8,335 bases of DNA from Betaproteobacteria bacterium (GTDB lineage: Bacteria; Pseudomonadota; Gammaproteobacteria; Burkholderiales; SG8-41): contig JAHFRO010000098.1 of the NCBI GenBank assembly GCA_023266245.1, forward strand, positions 1 through 8,335, written 5' to 3'. The notes beneath the pieces were generated by a model. That model was not told the origin of the DNA. It made no database searches and worked only from the letters and a program-made list of their open reading frames with translations. Positions 1 to 5,892 of the stretch are shown here, in pieces. The number at the start of each line of letters is the position of its first letter. Within the stretch, counting starts at the first letter, position 1. Made by a program: the position numbers and the translations under genes.

Positions 1-38
1 CGGGAGACGGCTTGCTGCGTTCTCGCGGTTGGATTAGA

Positions 39-226
39 TTGCTCGGTAATCGACCGACGACCCGCCCGAATCGCGGTCATCTGCCGGGGAGGGAGCAACC
101 CACGTGAACATAAGGTCCGTCATAAGGTCCGTTATGCGCAGTCCGGGACCTCTTACGCACCTGTTCCCGGCGCCTCGGCTCGGCGAACCGAGATCGCGGC
201 CGGATTGAATTTCCTATCGTTTCCCC
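39..226. repeat. ~176-bp dispersed direct repeat, copy 1
   Basis: This 188-bp segment is repeated in the same orientation at 4717-4893. By eye the copies differ by four substitutions (positions 101, 150, 155, 216), one extra 12-bp tandem unit here, and one T in the final T-run. Matching begins at TTGCTCGGTAATCG and stops at the run of four C. Inside are a potential stem (CCGGGA pairing with TCCCGG, loop about 16 nt) and a small CTCGG-CGAA-CCGAG hairpin. I see no convincing terminal inverted repeats, no target-site duplication and no transposase. It could be a non-autonomous mobile element, a remnant of a larger element, or an intergenic repeat family. Confidence 0.9.
109..132. repeat. 12-bp perfect tandem duplication inside repeat copy 1
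   Basis: CATAAGGTCCGT occurs twice head to tail (109-120 and 121-132). Repeat copy 2 has the unit once, so this is a copy-specific duplication or a loss in the other copy. Twelve bases keep a minus-strand reading frame open. Confidence 0.9.
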
Positions 227-255
227 TAAGGACGGTGGTCTGTCCACTAAGGACG
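226..255. repeat. Pair of 9-bp direct repeats in the leader of the first TctC gene
   Basis: CTAAGGACG occurs at 226-234 and again at 247-255, a 21-bp period, immediately after repeat copy 1. A GGAC...GTCC pair (230-233 with 242-245) lies between them. A two-turn spacing could suit a dimeric regulator, but it may equally be the ragged edge of the repeat element. No clear sigma70 promoter is seen between here and the gene at 317. Confidence 0.45.
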
Positions 256-316
256 TTATTGAAGAGCTGTCGTGGGTAAGCCACAATCGCGGGGGCAGGT
301 GCCTCAAGGGGAAATT

Positions 317-1309
317 ATGGAACGATTGCTACGCATTGCCGCCGGGCTGGTTCTCTCGTTAACCTGGCTCGGCGTTCTGAACACTGCTACCGCGGCGCAA
401 CCTGCGACCAAGTACCCGCAACGGCCGATCCGCCTGATCGTGCCGTATCCGCCGGGTGGCACCGCCGATGTGATGGCGCGAATCATCGGCCAGAAGCTCG
501 CCGATAATTGGAATCGCACGGTGGTGATCGACAATCGCGGCGGTGCAGGCGGCAACATCGCCACCGAGATGGTGGCCCGGGCCGAGCCCGACGGCTATAC
601 GCTGCTGCTGTGCAACGCCCCGGTGCTCGCAATCAACCCCACGCTATACAAGATAGTGCCTTTCGATCCCGTCAAGGATTTCGCGCCGGTGGGCACGATC
701 GCCGAAGTGCCGCTGTTCCTGGTGGTGCACCCGTCGGTGCCGGCGAAAAACTTCACGGAGTTCCTCGCCTACGTGAAGTCCAGAGGCGGCAACATCAATT
801 ACGCCTCGGGCAGCGTCGGCAGCACCACGCATCTTGCCGCGGAGTTGTTCAAGTCCATGGCCAGGGTGCAGATGAATCATATTCCGTACAAAGGCAGCGG
901 TCCGGCGCTCGCAGCGATGGTGGCGGGCGAGGTCACGATTATGTTCGAGCTGATGCCCTCGGCGATGTCATTCGTCAAAGCGGACCGCCTGCGCGCGCTG
1001 GCGGTAACCAGCGGCAAGCGCTCGCCGCTGATGCCGACGCTGCCCACCATTGCCGAGACCGGGCTGCCCGGCTACGAAGTGGCGTCCTGGTTTGCGCTGT
1101 GTGCACCGTCCGCCGCACCCAAGGCGGTAGTCGCCAAGCTGAACGGCGAACTGGTAGAGATCATCAAGACGCGTGAAATGCAGGAACGGCTCTCAAGGCT
1201 CGGCGCGCAGCCTCTAACCATGACGACCGCCGAGTTCGGCTCGTTCATCAAGGCCGAAATCGTGAAGTGGAGCAAAGTAGTCACGGATTCCGGCGCGAAA
1301 CTGGATTAG
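317..1309 (+). CDS. Bug/TctC-family tripartite tricarboxylate transporter substrate-binding protein
   Basis: A 330-aa periplasmic binding protein of the TctC (Bug receptor) family, which captures small carboxylates for TctAB-type permeases or acts in sensing. The start at 317 is chosen because AAGGGG (306-311) lies 5 nt upstream and the hydrophobic signal peptide begins there. The in-frame start at 272 would add 15 residues before it. Residues 1-27 form a signal peptide with likely cleavage after ATA. Family motifs follow: PYPPGGTAD (43-51), DNRGGAGGNI (72-81), PDGYTLL (91-97) and HIPYKGSG (188-195). The length is normal. No tctA or tctB is adjacent, as is usual for the expanded Bug families of Burkholderiales. 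It converges on the DUF1185 gene with a 37-nt gap. The ligand cannot be inferred. Confidence 0.95.
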   Translation: MERLLRIAAGLVLSLTWLGVLNTATAAQPATKYPQRPIRLIVPYPPGGTADVMARIIGQKLADNWNRTVVIDNRGGAGGNIATEMVARAEPDGYTLLLCNAPVLAINPTLYKIVPFDPVKDFAPVGTIAEVPLFLVVHPSVPAKNFTEFLAYVKSRGGNINYASGSVGSTTHLAAELFKSMARVQMNHIPYKGSGPALAAMVAGEVTIMFELMPSAMSFVKADRLRALAVTSGKRSPLMPTLPTIAETGLPGYEVASWFALCAPSAAPKAVVAKLNGELVEIIKTREMQERLSRLGAQPLTMTTAEFGSFIKAEIVKWSKVVTDSGAKLD

Positions 1310-1346
1310 ACGCAGCGGCGGCCGATTGCCGGTGCGCGTGGAGGAC

Positions 1347-1889
1347 TCACAACACGCGCCCCTTGCCCACGCGCGGCTCGGGCCGACCGCCATCGCTCAA
1401 TGCGATCGCGACGACGATTTCGTCCGGCCGCGGCGCGTCCGCCACGCTGAGCGTAATGGTGTCGATCTCGTCGAACGACCATACGTTATCCTTGTTGCCC
1501 AGCGGCAGGTCGATCGCAGCCCCGGCCACCGAAACCTTGCTGGCGGACGGGATGATCGCTTCGCCGCCGCCGATCGCGGCGCGGATCGGCTTGCCCATTT
1601 TGGGATGCAGCAGCGCCGCGGCATGCTCGATCTCGCCGTTCACGCCGACGATCGCAGCCTTGCCGTAGGCGAGCGGTTTCGCCCCGAGCGCTTTCACGAG
1701 CTCCGGCATGAGCCGCTCGGCAATCTGCACGCCGGTGTCGAACAGCGGCGAAAGATCCTGCACGAAATGTCCGGCGCAGGGGTTGGCGATGACCGCGATC
1801 CCTACCACCCGCGTGACGGGACGCGGGGCCGCCTTGCCGCCTTCCGCGTAAACGGTTTCCCTGGTAACGACGATCTTGCGTGCTTCCAC
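1347..1889 (-). CDS. Amino acid synthesis family protein (DUF1185)
   Basis: A 180-aa protein resembling the DUF1185 / 'amino acid synthesis' family (Pfam AA_synth). Members are compact cytosolic proteins whose biochemical role is not settled, despite the name. Recognisable stretches include RVVGIAVIANPCAG (27-40), the GVQIAERLMPELV region, GKAAIVGVNGEIEHAAALLHP and the Gly-rich KPIRAAIGGGEAIIPSA segment. The frame is open back to 2093, but a GTG start at 1889 is preferred: GGAGGAG lies 6 nt upstream, family homology begins there, and the upstream extension looks non-coding. No signal peptide is present. The gene is divergent from the diiron protein gene (184 nt between starts) and convergent with the TctC gene. 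The fold family is fairly sure, the function unknown. Confidence 0.88.
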   Translation of the reverse strand: MEARKIVVTRETVYAEGGKAAPRPVTRVVGIAVIANPCAGHFVQDLSPLFDTGVQIAERLMPELVKALGAKPLAYGKAAIVGVNGEIEHAAALLHPKMGKPIRAAIGGGEAIIPSASKVSVAGAAIDLPLGNKDNVWSFDEIDTITLSVADAPRPDEIVVAIALSDGGRPEPRVGKGRVL

Positions 1890-1942
1890 GGCTTTCTCCT
1901 CCGGAACCGAATGGGCGAGATTAGCATGTGCAGCCCGATGTG

Positions 1943-1972
1943 TTGACACGCCAGATCGAATGCCCGTAGCAT
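1943..1972 (+). promoter_or_regulatory. Candidate sigma70 promoter for the diiron protein gene
   Basis: A perfect -35 TTGACA (1943-1948) is followed after 18 bp by TAGCAT (1967-1972), matching four of six -10 positions. Initiation would fall near 1979, giving an untranslated leader of about 95 nt before the ATG at 2074. It lies in the divergent spacer, so it may be regulated together with the DUF1185 gene. No operator palindrome was recognised. Confidence 0.45.
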
Positions 1973-2073
1973 CCGTGCACGAGAGTACAGGTAGCGCGCC
2001 GATCGTTGTCCGGCCCGCCCCGGGGCACGCTGCTTTTATCAGCGAGCAGGCGGACCACAATGGAGTTTCCACC

Positions 2074-3033
2074 ATGCCGTCTAAGCCGTACAACAGTCTC
2101 TATGATTCCAAGTCGGCGCCGCGCGGGCTATACAAGATCGGCCTGAGCGAGAAGCGATTCCCGCTCAAGACGCGTCACGAGATCCCCGGCGTGAGCGAGC
2201 TGTGGGCCAAGTCCAAGCAGATGACCTGGGATCCGGTGCGCGACATTCCGTACCAAAGATTCGACCGCTCGAAGTACAGCAAGGAGCAGCTCGACGCAGC
2301 TCGCCTCGCCTGGAGCCGCCGCGCGTGGACCGAATACACCGGGATTATCGAATCGCCCGCGATGCTTATTCGGCTCTCGCTCGACGGCCAGGCGCCAATC
2401 GAAGCGAAATTCGTGCTGGCCGCCAAGGTGGTTGAAGAAGCGCGCCATTGTGAGGCGTCGTTTTTGCTGGCCGAAGCGATGGGTGGCTACGTGGTCGAAC
2501 CGCCTCCGGGAGACGCCATCATCCAGATGGTGATCGCCGGCTTCCGCGATCGCCTCGCGTTTAATCCCGCCGTGTCCACCGAGGCCGCCATCGCCGGCTG
2601 GCACGTGATCTCGGAGGGCATCGCGCTCGACATCTTCGCCGCCCGCTACCGGCGCACCACTGAACCGGTTACCAAGGAAGTGCTCCGCCTCATCATGCAG
2701 GACGAGGTGCGGCACGTGCAGTTGGGTTGGGAGTACCTCGAGCACCGCGTTCCGCACATGACTGCGGACCAGGTCAAGGATGTGGAGAACGTCGTGCTCG
2801 ACATCATGGAAAACGTCGAGATGAAGGGCTTCCACTCGATGTGCCTGATTCCCGACGATCTCGAAAGCGTGTTACGCGAAGCGGAAGCGATCGCTGCGGA
2901 TGCGCGCCTCGGCTTTTGCACCCCCGAGGAGGAGCACCAGATTTTCGTGAAGAGCATTCAGGACATCCGCAAGCGCTTCGCCAAGATGGGCATCACCATT
3001 CCGCTCTACCCGAAGATCGAAAAGGCCGCCTGA
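2074..3033 (+). CDS. Ferritin-like diiron carboxylate protein (AurF-like)
   Basis: A 319-aa soluble helical protein with a duplicated Glu plus ExxH arrangement for a dinuclear iron site: E87 (or E93), E122-A-R-H125, E181, and E211-V-R-H214. The spacings 87-122-181-211 closely follow those I recall for AurF, the p-aminobenzoate N-oxygenase (101-136-196-227). AurF's extra His four residues before the last ExxH is Ile207 here, so the site looks like a six-ligand R2/rubrerythrin-type centre. Such proteins activate O2 for oxygenation, oxidation or desaturation; the substrate is unknown. The ATG at 2074 has GGAG 8 nt upstream and starts where coding character begins, although the frame is open from 1876. 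A single transcription unit is suggested by the promoter upstream and the terminator at 3049. No electron-transfer partner is adjacent. Confidence 0.85.
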   Translation: MPSKPYNSLYDSKSAPRGLYKIGLSEKRFPLKTRHEIPGVSELWAKSKQMTWDPVRDIPYQRFDRSKYSKEQLDAARLAWSRRAWTEYTGIIESPAMLIRLSLDGQAPIEAKFVLAAKVVEEARHCEASFLLAEAMGGYVVEPPPGDAIIQMVIAGFRDRLAFNPAVSTEAAIAGWHVISEGIALDIFAARYRRTTEPVTKEVLRLIMQDEVRHVQLGWEYLEHRVPHMTADQVKDVENVVLDIMENVEMKGFHSMCLIPDDLESVLREAEAIAADARLGFCTPEEEHQIFVKSIQDIRKRFAKMGITIPLYPKIEKAA

Positions 3034-3048
3034 GCGGCACTGCCGCAG

Positions 3049-3078
3049 AAAACCCGCGCGCGGGGCGCGCGGGTTTTT
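3049..3078 (+). terminator. Rho-independent terminator after the diiron protein gene
   Basis: A 13-bp perfect stem (3049-3061 pairing with 3065-3077, the outer four pairs being A-T) closes a GGG loop and runs into five T, then CC and TTTT. It starts 15 nt after the TGA. The A-run on the left arm means it could also work on the minus strand. It ends only 25 nt before the next start codon, which is unusually tight. Confidence 0.88.
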
Positions 3079-3103
3079 CCTTTTAGAGGGGCCGCGCGCA
3101 AGG

Positions 3104-4084
3104 ATGGTCGTCGATTTCCACGCCTATTTTCAGCCGCGGTCGTTCCTCGAGCGCCTGCGGCAGCGCAGCGAGTATCCGTTCATTGAACAGACCCCGGAAG
3201 GGGAAGTGATCCGGTCGGGACCCGGCGCTGCGCGCCGCATTCGTCCCGAGCAGACCGATATCGCGCGGCGCGTCGAGATGCTGTCGCACGCAGGCATTGA
3301 TACGCAGATACTGCGGCTGCAGAACGTGAGTGGAATCGATGCGTTCGACGCCATGGAGGGGCGGGACATCGCCCAAGGCGCGAATGAAGAACTCTCCGCG
3401 CTCGCGCGGCGCTACCCAGGGCGTTTCATTCCGTACGCCGCGGTGCCGATGCGCGACGTGAACATGGCGGTGGCCGAGCTGGAGCGCACCGTCACCCGGC
3501 TCGGGCACCAGGGCGTGGGGATCTCAACCAGCGTGGACCGGAGGCCTCTCGATCATCCGCAGTTCGAGCCGTTGTTCGAGTGCGCCGCCCGCCTGGACGT
3601 GCCGGTCTTGATCCTGCCGAATCATCCCTCGTTGATTGATGAACTGATCAAGGAGCATGGCTGGCTGACCGGCGCGTTCGGTTTCCAGGTGGACTTGTCG
3701 TTGGTCGCGTTGAGGCTGCTGGCCTCGGGAATATTGGACAAGTATCCGCGACTGCGCGTCGTTCTCGCCAATCTCGGAGGCGTGTTCCCGTTCATCGTGG
3801 AACGGCTCGAGGGTTACTGGGAACGGGTGCACGCCGGCGAGCGGCCGCTCCCGGTGCGTCCGATCGAAGCGCTGCGCAGGTTCTATCTCGAAACTGCTTC
3901 CGGCCACTGCGCGGCGATCCGGATGACGGCAGAGGTGATGGGTGCCGACCGACTGCTGTTCGGCAGCGACTACCCGTCGTTCGACTTCTTGCACGCCCTC
4001 CGATCCGTACGTGAGAGCGGCTTGCCGCCCGAGCAGATCGAGCTGATACTGGGAGGAAACGCCCAACGGCTGATATCTATCTAG
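3104..4084 (+). CDS. Amidohydrolase family 2 (ACMSD-like) protein with altered metal site
   Basis: A 326-aa TIM-barrel protein of the Amidohydro_2 family, which contains ACMSD-type decarboxylases and hydrolases of lactones or aromatic acids. Visible landmarks are VDFHAYFQP (3-11), the YPGRF segment (104-108), LPNHPSLIDE (171-180), a YPRLRVVLANLGG segment (214-226), FGSDYPSF (286-293) and a C-terminal GGNAQRLI. Two positions depart from the usual pattern: the N-terminal HxH is H6-A-Y8, and the usual His of 'AHLGG' is N223. D289 is kept, and H174 is probably kept. The protein may therefore bind metal differently or be non-catalytic. ATG 3104 fits the family's N-terminus. The ribosome site is weak: AAGG directly abuts the start and GAGGGG lies about 12 nt upstream. 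The upstream terminator is only 25 nt away. Confidence 0.85.
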   Translation: MVVDFHAYFQPRSFLERLRQRSEYPFIEQTPEGEVIRSGPGAARRIRPEQTDIARRVEMLSHAGIDTQILRLQNVSGIDAFDAMEGRDIAQGANEELSALARRYPGRFIPYAAVPMRDVNMAVAELERTVTRLGHQGVGISTSVDRRPLDHPQFEPLFECAARLDVPVLILPNHPSLIDELIKEHGWLTGAFGFQVDLSLVALRLLASGILDKYPRLRVVLANLGGVFPFIVERLEGYWERVHAGERPLPVRPIEALRRFYLETASGHCAAIRMTAEVMGADRLLFGSDYPSFDFLHALRSVRESGLPPEQIELILGGNAQRLISI

Positions 4085-4097
4085 ACCCCAGGAAACA

Positions 4098-4120
4098 CCT
4101 TAGGGGACAGCCTGCTAAGG
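4098..4120. repeat. Short inverted repeat after the amidohydrolase
   Basis: CCTTAG (4098-4103) and CTAAGG (4115-4120) flank an 11-nt GGGACAGCCTG centre, 14 nt after the amidohydrolase stop. There is no T-run, so it is a poor intrinsic terminator. It resembles the short palindromic 'ggggacag' units common between genes in these bacteria, and its CTAAGG half recurs in the repeats at 226-255. The rest of 4085-4223 shows no gene. Confidence 0.4.
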
Positions 4121-4223
4121 TCGCAACGAGATCCGGGCGTCTTATTGAAAGCGGGCGAGAAAGTGGTGTCACAGCCGAAATATCTTCCCCACTTTTCCAC
4201 CGTGACGGAGAAGGAGAATCGAG

Positions 4224-4364
4224 ATGACACTGTGTCCAGTCGCCTTGGCAGTGGGCTGCAAGAGGTGCGCGCTTTTCTCCGTCTGTCCTCTGAAGGGCGT
4301 CATCGGCGATTACAAGAAACCAGACGAGACGCAGCCGAAACATCCACCCGAGGACAAGAAATAG
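4224..4364 (+). CDS. Small cysteine-rich protein, 46 aa
   Basis: This ORF opens with ATG and has a very good ribosome site, AAGGAGA (4211-4217), 6 nt upstream. The 46-aa product has Cys at 4, 12, 15 and 21: an N-terminal CP, a central C-x2-C, and CPLKGVIGDY (21-30), then a Lys/Glu/Pro-rich hydrophilic tail ending in KK. There is no signal peptide or clear membrane helix, although residues 5-11 are hydrophobic. Four Cys with a CxxC core suggest a zinc or iron-sulfur site, or a redox role; this is inference. The pattern feels like a conserved proteobacterial small hypothetical protein, but I cannot name a family. It stands alone between the amidohydrolase and a broken lipoprotein gene. The alternative is a chance ORF, but the ribosome site and composition argue against that. 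Confidence 0.7.
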   Translation: MTLCPVALAVGCKRCALFSVCPLKGVIGDYKKPDETQPKHPPEDKK

Positions 4365-4393
4365 TCGCAAACCCGCGCTGAGTAGAAAAAATG

Positions 4394-4455
4394 GGGTCAG
4401 CCCAGTGCTTCCACTTTTTGATTAACAGATCGATGGAGTCAGACTGAGCTGGCCC
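4394..4455. repeat. 62-bp element with imperfect 13-bp inverted ends
   Basis: GGGTCAGCCCAGT (4394-4406) and ACTGAGCTGGCCC (4443-4455) are reverse complements at 11 of 13 positions, separated by 36 bp that include CCACTTTTTGATT. The 'ATGGGGTCAG' edge is reminiscent of short palindromic intergenic elements. It lies between the Cys-rich gene and the lipoprotein remnant. It could be a small non-autonomous element or a weak terminator for the Cys-rich gene. Confidence 0.4.
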
Positions 4456-4508
4456 GTTGGAAAACGTGAAGTGTGTCGCAACGAACGTTATCACTTGGGA
4501 GGACTGCC

Positions 4509-4727
4509 ATGCGTAATGATCGCCTGCTTTCGTCCGTCGTCGCCCTTGCGTCACTCGTCATCGCCGGCTGTGCCGCGACACCTACTGTTCAGTCCGTGCG
4601 GTCGATCGATGCAGACTTGTCCCGATACACCGCCGTGCAAGTAGTGGTGGACGCGCCCGAGCATGTTCGCGGCAAGACCGGATATGACATCACGTCCGCC
4701 GAATTGCGGAGAGAATTTGCTCGGTAA
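4509..4727 (+). pseudogene. Truncated lipoprotein gene, interrupted by repeat copy 2
   Basis: The ORF gives 72 residues from ATG 4509, with a strong GGGAGGA site ending 5 nt upstream. It has a basic start (MRNDR), a hydrophobic stretch, and a lipobox I18-A19-G20-C21, so Cys21 would be lipidated after signal peptidase II cleavage. The mature part begins AATPTVQSVRSIDADLSRY and continues into a domain that looks unfinished. Repeat copy 2 begins at 4717, so only about 69 residues are native and the repeat supplies the last codons and the TAA. Full-length secreted lipoproteins with such an N-terminus are normally much longer. A short lipopeptide could still be made. The family is not identified; resemblance to DUF4410-type lipoproteins is a guess. 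Confidence 0.7.
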
Positions 4728-4893
4728 TCGACCGACGACCCGCCCGAATCGCGGTCATCTGCCGGGGAGGGAGCAACCAACGTGAACATAAGGTCCGTTA
4801 TGCGCAGTCCGGGACTTCTTGCGCACCTGTTCCCGGCGCCTCGGCTCGGCGAACCGAGATCGCGGCCGGATTGAATTTCCTGTCGTTTTCCCC
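4717..4893. repeat. ~176-bp dispersed direct repeat, copy 2
   Basis: This copy is 177 bp and about 98% identical to 39-226 over aligned bases, in the same orientation, without the 12-bp tandem. On its left it cuts a plus-strand lipoprotein gene, and on its right it cuts a minus-strand amidohydrolase gene, so both genes run into it. It keeps the internal stem CCGGGA (4809-4814) with TCCCGG (4831-4836) and the hairpin at 4845-4858. The flanks at 4705-4716 and 4894-4905 show no obvious target-site duplication. Confidence 0.9.
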
Positions 4894-5209
4894 GGACCGT
4901 CGCCCCGATCTCGTCGTTCACTTCGCGCGCGAGAGCGAGTCCCTGCGCCGCCGCGAGGTGGTAGCCGACAAACGGCGTGTGGATGGAGAGCACCTGCACG
5001 TCCACTTTCTGCGCGTCCATGTCCTTCAGGCGCTCCGCCACCGTGTAGCGCACTTTGGGCGAAGTGAAGCCCGTGCGCATGCCGCCACCCATCACCGTGC
5101 CCAGCCCCTCGCCCGCCTCGTGGCGAAAACCGTGCCATTCATGTTTCGCGTCGATGGCCTTCCACAGGGACTCCGGGACGACGTGGGCATGGATGTCTAT
5201 CGTTTTCAT
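4894..5209 (-). pseudogene. N-terminal fragment of an amidohydrolase family 2 gene
   Basis: Reading from ATG 5209 on the minus strand, with GAAGGA about 5 nt upstream, gives about 105 residues of an Amidohydro_2 (ACMSD-like) enzyme. The start MKTIDIHAHVVPESLW carries an intact HxH metal motif (H7, H9). It continues through the RLKDMDAQKVDVQVLSIHTP segment (60-79) to LAREVNDEIGATV, the usual point before the 'hPdRF' region. At 4893/4894 the sequence enters repeat copy 2 and homology ends. The frame stays open to 4589 but translates only repeat and antisense lipoprotein sequence. Intact members are roughly 300-350 residues, so about two thirds is missing, including the later metal ligands. It is not a copy of the gene at 3104, whose motif is HAY. 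Confidence 0.82.
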
Positions 5210-5378
5210 GAGCGTCCTTCCCCGCTGCTATGGACAAAGCCGGGTGAGGTTAGCACGAACTTGGATAGGCGCGGCTGGCGGCTGTGACTGGCGGTTCGGC
5301 CCTATACAATCGTGGATCGTGGATCGACTCCCGCACTGCGGGGTCACCGTTCCGCCTTTCGACTTTCGACTTCGCAAA

Positions 5379-5650
5379 GTGCCCGTCGTCTTGACCGAAA
5401 ATTTCCGCGCAGTTTTCTACGCGCAGTTCTACGCGGCCTGCTCGCTCGACGCGTACGCGGCGGAGGGACTCGAGGTCGAACTGAAGCTCGCGGCGGAGCT
5501 GGGCAAGGCCCTGCAGGCGGTGACCGCCGGTGCGGGCCAGGTGTCGTGGGGCGGGCCGCTACGGATCCTGGCCGCGCCGGAAGACGTGAAAATGGAGACG
5601 GGCCCCGTTCTCCAGTCGTACTGTCTGCCGCGGCCGTGGCTGGCGTTCAT
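5379..5650 (+). pseudogene. N-terminal fragment of an NMT1/THI5-like ABC substrate-binding protein
   Basis: From GTG 5379 (an in-frame GTG at 5319 is an alternative) the frame reads PVVLTENFRAVFYAQFYAA, then AYAAEGLEVELKLAAELGKALQAV and AGAGQVSWGGPLRIL. This matches the N-terminal lobe of NMT1-like ABC transporter binding proteins, in which an 'EN.RA.FYAPFYAA' strand-helix and an SWGGP turn are typical. Resemblance fades after about residue 75 (around 5600-5650). The rest, normally another 200 or more residues, is absent. Open frame continues to 6017 but overlaps the next real gene in another frame and looks non-coding. The fragment has no classical signal peptide and no good ribosome site. 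It is divergent from the amidohydrolase fragment (169 nt apart), and both appear decayed. Confidence 0.55.
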
Positions 5651-5659
5651 ATCCGGTAA

Positions 5660-5839
5660 TGGAATATTCCATGCCACCGCACCATGCCCTGCTGCACGCG
5701 CCGTTTCAGCCGCGTCGTCGAACACGTCCTGGGGCAGCGCGACAAGATCCCGGTTGCACGGCCCGGCAGCATCAGCGCGTACATCGAATCGCCGCCGAAA
5801 GGAATCGCACCCGGCGGTCGGGTGCGAAGCGGACTATAA
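5660..5839 (+). other. Unrecognised short open segment upstream of the second TctC gene
   Basis: Following an in-frame stop at 5657-5659, a different frame from the NMT1-like fragment is open for about 59 codons to TAA 5837-5839. It contains a plausible protein-like run around FSRVVEHVLGQRDKIPVARP and ends APGGRVRSGL. It has no credible start or ribosome site. It may be the decayed 3' end of the preceding binding protein or of another gene. I do not recognise it. The remainder up to 5892 is leader for the TctC gene. Confidence 0.25.
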
Positions 5840-5892
5840 TCTGCGGACCGTATTCCCCGCCCCATTCCACCAACAACCGAAGAGAAAAACCG

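Noticed and set aside
2..37. Possible C-terminus of an upstream gene ending in TAG at 35-37, just before repeat copy 1
   Set aside because: Only eleven codons are visible (GRRLAAFSRLD), and other frames are also open. It cannot be called a gene.
39..226. CRISPR array or integrase attachment site as explanation of the repeat
   Set aside because: There are only two copies 4.7 kb apart with no spacer series, and there is no tRNA gene or integrase in the window.
1326..1946. Plus-strand open frames over the DUF1185 gene
   Set aside because: The minus-strand DUF1185 reading is recognised and has a good ribosome site; the plus-strand products have no recognisable features.
4160..4195. AAAGTGG/CCACTTT inverted repeat upstream of the Cys-rich gene
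   Set aside because: A 7-bp stem with a 22-nt loop is short and easily due to chance; no riboswitch-like architecture is seen.
5835..5840. Perfect TATAAT upstream of the second TctC gene
   Set aside because: The expected -35 position (about 5812-5818) reads CGGCGG or GGCGGT, which is far from TTGACA. A -10 match alone is not enough to call a promoter.
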